This document shows, one piece after another, positions 48,001-57,400 of a stretch of DNA of 64,000 nucleotides. How positions within the stretch are numbered: the first letter of the stretch is position 1; every line of letters begins with the position of its first letter. Position numbers and translations under genes: made by a program. The DNA lies in the NCBI RefSeq assembly GCF_018139145.2, contig NC_059478.1:20119001-20183000 (forward strand). Reading direction: 5' to 3'. The stretch comes from Gymnogyps californianus. Taxonomy: Eukaryota; Chordata; Aves; Accipitriformes; Cathartidae. A model generated the notes under the pieces. It saw nothing but the letters and a program-made list of their open reading frames with translations, did not search any database and had not been told where the DNA came from.

Positions 48001-50843
48001 CACTACTAACCCCCAGGTGCTCCCTGCAGGAAACAAACATGCACCGAGAACTTCAAAACAAGTACTGAAGAGCAATCTTTTGCACCCCGCCTCTTCCAAA
48101 AAAGACATAAAGAAACAAAAATCCTAATGGTTCTTAATGTGTAAGATAAAAGCTAGTATTTTCAGAAGTTACCTCTTACTTCAGGGGTTTGGTTTTTTTC
48201 ACTCCCTAAGTTTTTACACAAAGTACCAAATTCTATCATGAAAACCATGGAAAAAAATGGTGTCTGTACTAGAGGACTGTCTGAAAATATGACAAAAAAG
48301 ATAATTTCTTTACTCTGTGGTTAGTTCCTATCCTCTTAGGGATATTTCTGTATTGCATATTTAGAAAGGACTCTAATATACGTATTTGTCCAGAAACATG
48401 CAAATGTATTATGCCTTACCATTAACGCTTATATAAATTCATGATTCTATGAGTGAAAAGAGAGGTTGGAAACAATATTTAAATTAATATAATTTGAAAA
48501 ATTTAAGAGTGCAAAACCTACAAAAAAGAATAGCTCCTGAAAATCAATTGTCATAAACATTGCCATATATTTTATTTTTAAAAAGTAGGTAATATTAAAA
48601 TTTCATTAAATATGTTCAGTCTAATTTTCCAGCAATTTTTCAGTGGAACACAGTGTTATATTATTTAATTAGTAAAGCCCAAGTAAATATTTGACAACTT
48701 TGTTTGACATTTTGTAGCCTAGTTTATTTATAGAGGGCTGTAATATTTTGAACATTAGGCTCCAGAGAAAAAATAAGATCAGAGTGTTCTCCTAATCATT
48801 CAATGTACTGAAACATTTACAGTTATGAAACAAATCCACGAAGTTGCTAGGTACTGCAAAAGGGGAAAATTAATTAGCTATCAGTACCGCAAAAGATGCT
48901 GTCTGAATTGAGGACACAGAATGATTCATTAGTTGCCTAATTGAATGATTTAAGGTCAAGCCTGTGTGCATTACTAATTTAGGACTGTAATTTACTACAA
49001 TTTGGAATGACAGAAGAGTTGAGCACACCTCCATTTAAGAAAAGCACTACAAGGAAATTATCAAAAACATGTGCTACTTGCTTTTGTGTTGTTGTGTCAC
49101 TATCAAGCTAAAAATCACATTTCTGTCTGTAAACATTTAGGAACTTGTTAAAAATACCATATTGAGAATGACCTAGTCTCTCCAGAAATTCATATACAAT
49201 GTTCCCTTTAATTAAATTTATTCTACTTTGCTCCACACAAAGAGCAAATAATACAAACACCTAAAGTTTGTATTATTGCTTGTGCATATTTCGACACAAC
49301 TTCATTGTATAAGTTGTAGGGAGTAAAGCTGAAGTCCTGGCAACTGCCAAATCATTTCAGCATATGAATAGTTCTATTTGAATGTACCTGACTTCACACA
49401 TACAACTTTTCATTAAATTAGGCCTACTTGAATCAGGTGTGGATTTTGTTATTTGATAGAAACCAGTAGAGGTAGTTACAGGCTCTGGGATGATAAGTAC
49501 AATACATGTAAAATTAGGTTAATTAATAAGAAAGGCATAGAGAACAAAATGGAAAACTTCATTAAAACATTGGATAATACTGTGTTCTGTTTCTCTCCTT
49601 TCTTCCATTCAAAGAGAAATAGAATAGAATTGGAAAAGGTATAACGTGGATGATTGAAGATACGGAACATATTTTGTACTAGGAATAAACTATGATTCTT
49701 TTTAGCCTGGACTGAAGAGACTATGATAGAAGTCAATAACATCATGACAGGCATGGAGAAAGTGACTAGGGGATGATTATTCATGGTCTTTCGTAATACA
49801 AGATCTAGCTGGCATCACATGAGCTTACCAAGGGACAGACTGAAAACAAACAAAAGGAGTGCAGAAGTATTTCATTGCACAATAGGTAGTTGAATTATGG
49901 AGCGTACTGCCTGTGGACAGGATAGCTGCCAAAAGTGCACAATTTCAAAAAGTAACAGGGCAAATTGACTGCTGAAAAATTGAGGGCCACTAAAAATAAT
50001 ACCACCTCTGGCTATAGAAATGAAGCCATAAATCCAAGAAAAAAAGGTGCAAAGAGTGGAAGTATGGATTTATTATAATCTTGTCCAGGCTCTTACTGGC
50101 CCAGACAGAACTTCTGGTGTGAGCCAGTACAGCAGGTCTACGTTACTAAAATTTATTAACAATTTGGTCGGTACTTCAGTAGTTAATAAGTTGTCATAAC
50201 ATGATCCTGTCAGGAAGCAAACAGTAGCATATGTTGCCTTGTTATGACTTTTAAACCAGCAATGTTATATTGTAAAGATTTACCCTAGGTAAGACTCTAT
50301 CCATTTTTTTTTTTTTAAGCAAAGGTAAGAAAAATAATCGTCTCATCTTTGAAATGTGAGAGCTAGGTTGCTGGAACAAAGTCATGTACTGAGACTGGCA
50401 CGGGGGGATGAATTTCCAGGTCATTTGCAGAAGCACAGGGGTCCTGCCGGCGGGGCTGCGGCGGCTTCGCTCCACGTTGAGGGGAGGGTTTGCAGCCGCC
50501 CGGCGCCGCTCACTAGCACCGCTCCAGCCTTTGGCACAGCCACTCCCGAGGGCCCGCCGGGCCCTTCCCCTCCCACAGAGCAGGGGGCAGAGGAAGGCGC
50601 CGAGCCCGCTGGCAGGTTACGCGGTGAAAGAGGCGGCTGAGGCGGTCTCGGTCGCCCGGAGCAGGCCGCGGGCTCCGCGCCTCGGCCCGGCGCAACGGTT
50701 ATTCCCTGTCGGCTGCTGCCCGTGCTCTCAAGCCTGTCATTCTTCACCCGTTTCCGCTAGCGCAGCGGGGCCGCTTCCTCGCGTTGCGGGGTCCCCTTCG
50801 CCCGCCGGCCGCGCCTCGCCGCTTCCCGCCCGGCCGCCCCTAC
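45027..50843 (-). other. DNAI3: DNAI3 first intron (5.8 kb, presumed)
   Basis: AT-rich. It contains a 12-bp-stem hairpin (49244-49279) and a short membrane-like reading frame (45549-45761, minus). An unseen 5'UTR exon could lie here. Confidence 0.55.
49244..49279. repeat. Inverted repeat, 12-bp perfect stem, 7-nt loop
   Basis: AATAATACAAAC (49247-49258) and GTTTGTATTATT (49266-49277) are exact reverse complements around ACCTAAA. Pairing extends by GC on the outside past one bulged A. Confidence 0.9.
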
Positions 50844-50883
50844 CTGCGCGGCACCGGCTCCGCCGCGTCCCTGGCGCCGCGGA
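50844..50883 (-). other. DNAI3: Probable DNAI3 non-coding exon 1
   Basis: On the minus strand, gcgccgcgcag|gtaggg gives a consensus donor (exon edge 50844) inside the CpG island. The 5' edge is approximate and rests on the adjacent X-box. The coding start lies about 5.8 kb downstream. Confidence 0.45.
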
Positions 50884-50897
50884 GTTGTCAGGGCAAC
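50884..50897. promoter_or_regulatory. RFX X-box (ciliary promoter motif)
   Basis: GTTGTCAGGGCAAC differs from the palindromic X-box GTTGCCATGGCAAC at two positions. RFX factors drive many motile-cilium genes through this element. Its position at the presumed DNAI3 start fits. Confidence 0.75.
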
Positions 50898-50951
50898 GGG
50901 GCGGGCCAGGATTGACGCTTCCGACAGGCAATCAGCGCTCTGCTTTTCAAA

Positions 50952-50981
50952 CCCGCCCCCGCAAGGGGAAGCCGCTATTGG
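50952..50981 (-). promoter_or_regulatory. GC box and CCAAT box upstream of DNAI3
   Basis: CCCGCCCCC (50952-50960) and ATTGG (50977-50981, CCAAT on the minus strand) lie 55-100 nt upstream of the presumed DNAI3 start. Confidence 0.5.
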
Positions 50982-51016
50982 GAGGGCCTCGCAGGAAAGC
51001 GGGTGCTCAGATAAAA

Positions 51017-51035
51017 ACTACACGTCCCAGCATGC
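51017..51035 (+). promoter_or_regulatory. ZNF143/Staf-type binding site
   Basis: ACTACACGTCCCAGCATGC matches the ZNF143 consensus ACTACAATTCCCAGCATGC at 17 of 19 positions. Confidence 0.75.
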
Positions 51036-51080
51036 TGTGCGCGGGAGGCTTGCCGCCTCCTAGGGTAAGTGGGGAGCAGA

Positions 51081-51099
51081 GCATGATGGGGTCTGTAGG
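51081..51099 (-). promoter_or_regulatory. Second ZNF143-type site, opposite orientation
   Basis: On the minus strand CCTACAGACCCCATCATGC matches 14 of 19 consensus positions. It lies 46 nt from the first site and faces it. Confidence 0.55.
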
Positions 51100-51992
51100 C
51101 GGCAGCCAGTGGCAGCTACCTCTGCAGACAAGCCACCCACGCTCCCCCCGCCCCAGCATCTCCTCGCCATTAGCTGCCGGGCAGTGCTGGGGGCGTCTCC
51201 AGCTGGGAAGGAGGTTTAGGTGATTCGATGCGATTTGGTAATGTGAGGATTTGTATTCCATATCTTTCATATTTTTGATGCATAAAAATAATTTAGTTTG
51301 CTTTCCCCCGGAGTATCTTTCCCTCTGTGTTTGTGGAGCACCCAGTGCTGGTCCTTGGTGGCACTCCAAGGACCATCCACCCACCTCATGGTAGGCAGGA
51401 GGGATCCTTGCTGTCTTCCATTTCTCTCTCTACAGCCAGGAAATTCCCTCTCTTAAAATGCCTGCTACTCTCCTTGGTTTTGCCTTGTCCTGATTTTACC
51501 TTCTCTTTTTACACCAGTGCTCACATGGGTACTTGCAGCGCAAATGAGGCAGCTGGTGACCGGACGCAGTTATCATAACGCGGGCTTTATCCCGGGCACT
51601 GCCTCCCGTCAGGCAGCAACCCCAAAGTGATCGTTTCTGCAGTGCGGTGAAACTGGCCAAGACCCAGGACAGGAGACGGTTTCTTTGAAGTCCAGTTAAT
51701 AACTTTAATGGCTTAATTGCATGTAAGTGGAATGACTTCAGCATGTCAGTCATTGCATGTAAGTGGAATGACTTAAGCATGTCAGTCATTCCACTTAGTT
51801 CACTGTACCACTGGCTGCCCTTCATCACTACGATTCTATGACCTGAAAGGGTTTTTTTATTACAGATGGGACACAGCTAATTACAACATAAGCGTTACCT
51901 TTTTTTTTCTCCTGACGCAGAAGCCTAAGTTGATAAATCTGGAGACGGCGTTACCATCCTATAGCAAGTATATACAGCGTAGGGAGCCGTCA
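51100..51992. other. Region between the two CpG islands
   Basis: About 0.9 kb of lower-GC DNA holding the 36-bp tandem duplication and hairpin. A consensus donor (gtaagt, from 51065) at the left edge may mark an unseen plus-strand 5' exon. No gene seen. Confidence 0.5.
51716..51787. repeat. 36-bp tandem duplication
   Basis: Two copies starting attgcatgtaagtggaatg, differing at one base (ttcag versus ttaag). The second copy runs straight into the right arm of a hairpin (51761-51796). Confidence 0.92.
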
Positions 51993-52000
51993 GTCACGTG
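51993..52000 (+). promoter_or_regulatory. CLEAR-type E-box upstream of MCOLN3
   Basis: GTCACGTG matches the first 8 of 10 bases of the TFEB/TFE3 CLEAR element GTCACGTGAC. It lies about 330 nt before the presumed exon 1 donor, at the edge of the CpG island. Confidence 0.55.
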
Positions 52001-52760
52001 CGGCAGGAGGGAGATGCGAAGCAGAAGGTGACAGACGCCGGCTGTGCCTGTGTGCGCAGCCCAGCCCAGCCCAGCCCAGCGCAGCGCAGCCCCCGAGGCT
52101 GGGGCGGGCTGGCGGAGGCCCCCCAGCTCTGCCCCCTGCGGAGCCGCGCCGGCCGGGAGGGCGCGGGAGCGGGAGCGGCGGCCTGGCTGCCGGCAGCGGG
52201 CTCCGGGCGCCGCGCTCCCACGGCGGCCCCCGCGGTGCCGGCAGCCCCCGGCCCCGCTGCCTGCCTGGGCGGGAGGCCAGGGAGCAGCCGGACCTTCGCG
52301 GCACTAACACGACCCAGCGGGCAGGTATGCTGAAGCCTTTTCTTTACAAGCACGAAGCGGTGCCGGGCGGGGCGGGGGGTGCGCCCCCGGCCTCCAGCTT
52401 TTGCCTTTGGGATGCCACGGTAAATCAGCGCCCAGCCGGGCCACGCCGAGCCCGGGAGGGGCAGGGGGCTGCCGCGTTCCGCCGGCGCCGGGGACGCGGG
52501 CGAGGCCAGCGGCGGCGGCGGCTCCCGGGGAATGGCCGGCGCCCTGCAGAGGGGAGGAGAGGCCCGCGTCGGTCCCCCTGTGCGACCTGAAAGGCTGTGC
52601 GAGTCCTAACCAGCTGTGTGTTTGTGAACGGTTTGTAATGGCTCGGGAGAGAGGCTGCAGCGGGCAGTGGCCGCGCTGTGGCAAGGGGACTGCCCGCTCG
52701 GCGCCGGCTGCTGTGACACCCTCCGCTGTGGAGCCCGTGGGCGCAGCCCACGCTGTCTCT
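52000..52760. promoter_or_regulatory. CpG island at the MCOLN3 5' end
   Basis: A dense GC/CpG block with five CCCAG units (52056-52090) and multiple GC boxes. The long ORFs on both strands here look like composition artefacts. Confidence 0.8.
52200..52324 (+). other. MCOLN3: Probable MCOLN3 non-coding exon 1
   Basis: The donor gcgggcag|gtatgc at 52324/52325 sits in the CpG island; the 5' edge is unknown. It would give the start codon the context GAAATGG, a good initiation context. An alternative donor is cacg|gtaaat near 52420. Confidence 0.4.
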
Positions 52761-54189
52761 GCGCAGGTTAATGAGAAAATACTGCCTGTGTGTTATGTTT
52801 GTCTGGAACATCTTCTCAAGCAGATACCTCGGCTCATTGACAGGAATACTGCAGTATCAGAGTAGGGCTTAACTTAGAAATGATTGATCAGCTGTAAGAA
52901 AGATGAGTGGAAGCTGTGGCATACTGTATCCCGCAGGACAATGGAGACCTGATAAAACAGGAGCTGATTTTCTTTTTTGTAAGCCTATTTATGGCCCTAT
53001 TCTTAGTGTTAAACTGCTGATTCAAAACTTTTCTTGCGCTCTCTGACGGAAATTGAAGGTCTTGAATCATATCTGAAAGCAGACTTGTGTTCTGGTGTGT
53101 GCAACGGCTGCTTGAGGAGAGTGAATGTGATCTATGCATTTTTAAAAATTAATCTTGGTGATGATTTTTTGTTTGAGTTATATAAGAAACGCTTCTTATG
53201 CAAATTAAAAATAATTTGTCTAATAAAGCACATCTTTAAATTTATTGACAACCTAGGCTGTCTCCTCTGTTCTTAATGTCAACAATCTTTTATCTGAAAT
53301 AAATATTCCTGGCTACCTCTTAAGTACTTTATAAAGCATTTATAAAATGTTTGGGAGTCAGTAAAGTTAGTAACAGATTAACATCTAAACATGTTGAATG
53401 CTATAGAGAGTAACGTCTCAAACTGTGTTTATAAGGTTCTCTTCTGATCTTTCCCCTCATACTCATCTAAAATGTGAGCCTCTTTGGCTAATCATGATGC
53501 TTGAATACAATTACCTTTTGCCCTTTTTATCTGGTTCATGATCACCATCGGTTTGCATTCAGTCTTTTATGGCTGAAGAAATAGATATAATCTTGCTAAA
53601 TGACAAGTTGATGTGCTCAGGTAGTTTGTCTGAATTTCAATTTGGCATGCTGGGTCTCCATTTCCAAGAGCGAACGATGCTAATACTGATGTCTAAGAAA
53701 AACACTGTGTGTCTTGAAAATTCCATTTCTTTCAAGGACTGGACAGCAGGCTGACAGCAGTGGAAAATACTAGCTACAGAAGTAGGTAAGTTTTCCAGAA
53801 GAGTGAATGCTCATGAGAGGCTTTTGGTACTCTTCTGGACACAGAAGGAAATGAGTCAGGATGTCTTGCATATATGATGTTGTTGGCACGTGAGAGAGGA
53901 AGAAGTTTTCAGCAAGTGACTCCATAATTCCAAAGGGACAGAAATTCCGCTACTAGATAAATGTCCTGACAGCCTATCTGCAAATTTAAGAGCTTGCCCA
54001 AACTTTTCTTTGGGTTCTGCAGAACATGAGCAATATTATGAGGAAGGTCTTAAATTCAGTGTAATGTGCAAGTGCCTTTCACAGAAGATAACCATCTTTG
54101 GGGTCCAGGTTGTCAGTGCAGACTGATCTGACGCTACTGTATTCATGCTTGCATGTTTTCCAGCTGACATGGACTTCTTTTCATTTCAG
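52325..54189 (+). other. MCOLN3: MCOLN3 intron 1 (presumed)
   Basis: Begins in the CpG island and becomes AT-rich after 52.9 kb. No coding exon seen. Confidence 0.5.
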
Positions 54190-54191
54190 AA

Positions 54192-54419
54192 ATGGAAAAT
54201 CCTGAAGTGGCTGTGAGCAGCTGCAGTGGTCACGATGATGCAAATCTTTGCAGCTACAAACGACACCTGTCAGTATCACAGGAGGGCCTTTTGGAAGACC
54301 AGCTTAGAAGGAAGTTAAAATTCTTCTTCATGAACCCATGTGAGAAATTCTGGGCCCGGGGCAGGAAACCTTGGAAACTTGGGATTCAGCTACTCAAAAT
54401 AGCAATGGTTACTATTCAG
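54192..54419 (+). CDS. MCOLN3: MCOLN3 first coding exon
   Basis: The exon begins at 54190 after tttcatttcag, with ATG two bases in; donor CAG|gtaagt, phase 0, 76 codons. It encodes [20 protein letters not shown] and the phosphoinositide-binding basic stretch, and begins TM1 ([16 protein letters not shown]). Confidence 0.94.
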
Positions 54420-57400
54420 GTAAGTAACTAGGGAAGCAGGGACTCTTCTTAGCCCATGGGAATTCAAATAAGGAGTGCAGGTGACAAATGCTGTTCTTGG
54501 TATGGTGCAGAGACAGGGAGAGGACAGACTGCAAAACTATCTTTCTTACATATATGTGTGTAGCTTAGATCTCAGATGGCATAATTTTCTCCTAAAACCA
54601 TTGACTGAAAGATAGCTTTCCTAAGAGTGGAGGTGAAAGGAACCATGTTTAAGGGCTCTACTTTACTTTTTACTTTACTTTTTTTTTTTTCTTTCCCTTC
54701 CTGCCCCCACCCAAGGATGGCATCCTTACACATCTGTTCCCCCCAATACCTTCTTCACTCTTAGTGTGTTTGTGTCTGAGGGAAGGAACAGTCGCTTGTG
54801 TTTCAGTATCACAGTGATAAGAACTGAAATTGGTAGCTTTTTCATGATGTTTGCTTATGCCTTGTGTATGGTATATAAACTGTTGTATTGAAAAAAACAG
54901 AAATTTTACCCCACTTTTCCTCTCACCCAGCCTTGCACCACAGATTTCATGTAACACATTTATCTGCTGCTGAAACACAACTGTTTGTCTCAAAGTTTTG
55001 TGGTTAAGGAGGAGGAAGGTCTTTCATAAAATCTTTCTAACACCTCAGATGATGATCCTTCAGCGTTGCCTGCATGTGATTTACTTTTATGGTGGTGTCA
55101 GTGCTATGACAATACAAGTACGGAGAAGAATGTTTTCCACAGTTGCATGAATGATGGGACAAACTGCAGGAATAATAATTCTTTTGCTATACATCTGGCA
55201 GTATGTTTGTATCCCTTACTTACTGCTTTAGTTTGAAATGTATCACCATCCTCTGATTGTCATCTGTCCCATTTTGCAATTAAAAATAAAATTTGATGGT
55301 GGAAGAACCTAAATAAGAAAGAAGCTAATGCTGATTTAGCCTTTTCAAAGAAAATCTGCCAGTAGGTAATTCAATCTTAGCACTGTTGATTTGCTGGTGT
55401 ATTCCTGTGTGCCTAGCACACTGAGCTTGCCCACAGAGCATTTTAGTATCTCTGTAACTGAGTTATCCTTATCAAAACCTACATATCCAGTTTGTATTGT
55501 GGTCATAAAATCAACCTGTAGACTACTGGTTCAGACTTATCTCTGATGAGTTTCTTCACAATACTCCTGACACTAGATTTGAAACAATAGTTGCTAAAGA
55601 GAATTGCGAGCTCCCACAAACAATACATCACATTCTTCTAGAAACGTTTTCCAGCCTGGATAGTAGCTAGCAGGGTTTTATGCTAACTTTTCATGAACAA
55701 TTACAATATATTTTTTAACAGCTTCAGAGGTTATCCTGTTACAAGCACAGTTTTGATCAGTTATTCTCAAAGCACCTTTCACCCAAACCTGAGGGAGGGA
55801 TGTTTGTTTTTCTGAGTTGTCCTCAATTTGCCTTTTCTGCCCTGGAGTAAGGACTTCAAAGTGGGGTCTGGTTAAGTCCTGTCCTGCCTTTTTGGCTGAC
55901 GTACACTGATATTCCCCAAGGCAAGTCATATTAATGTCAGGCTGAACTAACAAAGCATGTGTAACAGTATATGGGTAGCTTGAATTTGAGATGGTATCCT
56001 TTTCTTTGTAAAAATGCGAGTCCTTGGCCACGATGCTGGTAAACATGTTGAAGGAACATTCTTGAAACTCATTTTTTCCTGAAGACAAACTTTCTTTTGA
56101 CCAGCTGTGAAATGGAGTAGCCTGCGTGTAACTGCTGTGTCTACCAGCGTGACGAAAGAGTGGCTGTTTGTAGGACAGGATTCGTATGTTAATCCAGAAG
56201 CCAACTTTGTCTTTGAACAGGAAATATAAATGTCTTTTTCAGCTGGTGATTTTTGGATTGAGCAATCAAATGGTGGTTGCCTTCAAAGAAGAGAACACTG
56301 TTGCATTCAAACATCTCTTCTTGAAAGGATACATGGACAGAATGGATGATACCTATGCTGTATACACACAAACAGATGTCTATGACCAGATATTCTTTGC
56401 AATAAACCAGGTAAGGATTGTTGCTGCAATGTATACAATATATGTGCTCTTTACCGGGGTGCCTTTTCTTCTTCTACCTTCCCTGATGGTGTCTGAAATT
56501 GAACTTCTGTGCCAGTTGCTTAAGACTAGAGTGTCGACTCCTTTAGGTTTTCGGTGATTGCCAGAACATTGTACTTGTGGCGACACCCTTAAAGCTAATC
56601 AGTATACTAATTCTGCACTAAATGTAGTCCTTGGATTTGAGCCAGAGTTCTTTGCAAGTAACAAATTAGGCTTTCTAGTAAGGATTGTGAAGAGAAAAAA
56701 ATAATAAGCCAAAAGTATTTTAGATGCAAATCCTGCACCCACTGTTTTTGTCAAATACCTTAAAGTATTTGAGGACTCAGCTGTAGTGTGGTGTAGGTTT
56801 CTGAGTTCTTTAGGTGACCTTTTAAATAAAAAAGATGGGTTATGGCACAGATCCAAACACTTCTGGGTTTGTGGGTTTTTTGTTTTTTTTTCCTCCGAGA
56901 CTAACAGTTTTGGTGCCGTCTAAGTTGGTTTGTCTGTTCTCAACTTTAGTACTTACAGCTGCCCAACATCTCTGTTGGAAACCATGCTTATGAGAAGAAG
57001 GGAGCAGAAGAGACAGCTCTGGCCGTGTGTCAGCAGTTCTACAAGCGAGGAACTATCTGTCCTGGAAACGACACCTTTGATATAGACCCAGAGATTGTGA
57101 CTGGTGATGAACCTAATCTATTGTATCAGTTCTTTGGGAGGAGGGACCCTACATTTATGATAAATTCTTAAAAAAACCCCACAGTACCGTATAGTCCTGT
57201 CACGTGATCTGTATTGAACTTACTACCAGCCAAAACTGGTGAGAAAACTACTGTGTAACTAACCTCTAGCCCTCACCTCCAAGGTAACAGTCTTTTATGT
57301 CTACTGCCACAAAACAAGTGATGAGCCGTTAGCACTGATGGCCATTTAATACAAGTATTTTGGGCTAATCTCAGGAGCCTTCCCTGTGAATTCATGATGA

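Larger units (their letters stand above)
50410..51010. promoter_or_regulatory. CpG island at the DNAI3 5' end
   Basis: An abrupt GC- and CpG-rich block in otherwise AT-rich DNA, ending at the divergent promoter. It produces long spurious ORFs on both strands. Confidence 0.85.

Noticed and set aside
50408..51223. 271-codon open frame on the plus strand
   Set aside because: It lies in a CpG island with few stop codons, is rich in Arg/Pro/Ala, has no domain, and overlaps equally long frames on the other strand. A composition artefact over the DNAI3 promoter.
51815..51845. gattctatgacc as a CR1 3' end
   Set aside because: The flanking sequence does not follow the CR1 consensus; a single short match is expected by chance.
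52401..52865. 154-codon open frame and its antisense partners over the second CpG island
   Set aside because: Same GC-driven artefact. The MCOLN3 start codon is firmly placed at 54192 by conservation.
55678..56088. 136-codon minus-strand open frame in a MCOLN3 intron
   Set aside because: No family resemblance and no promoter or splice evidence.
57104..57172. Extension of MCOLN3 past 57103 to a TAA
   Set aside because: The next exon (57591) joins in phase with conserved luminal sequence, so this is intron, although gtgatg is a modest donor.
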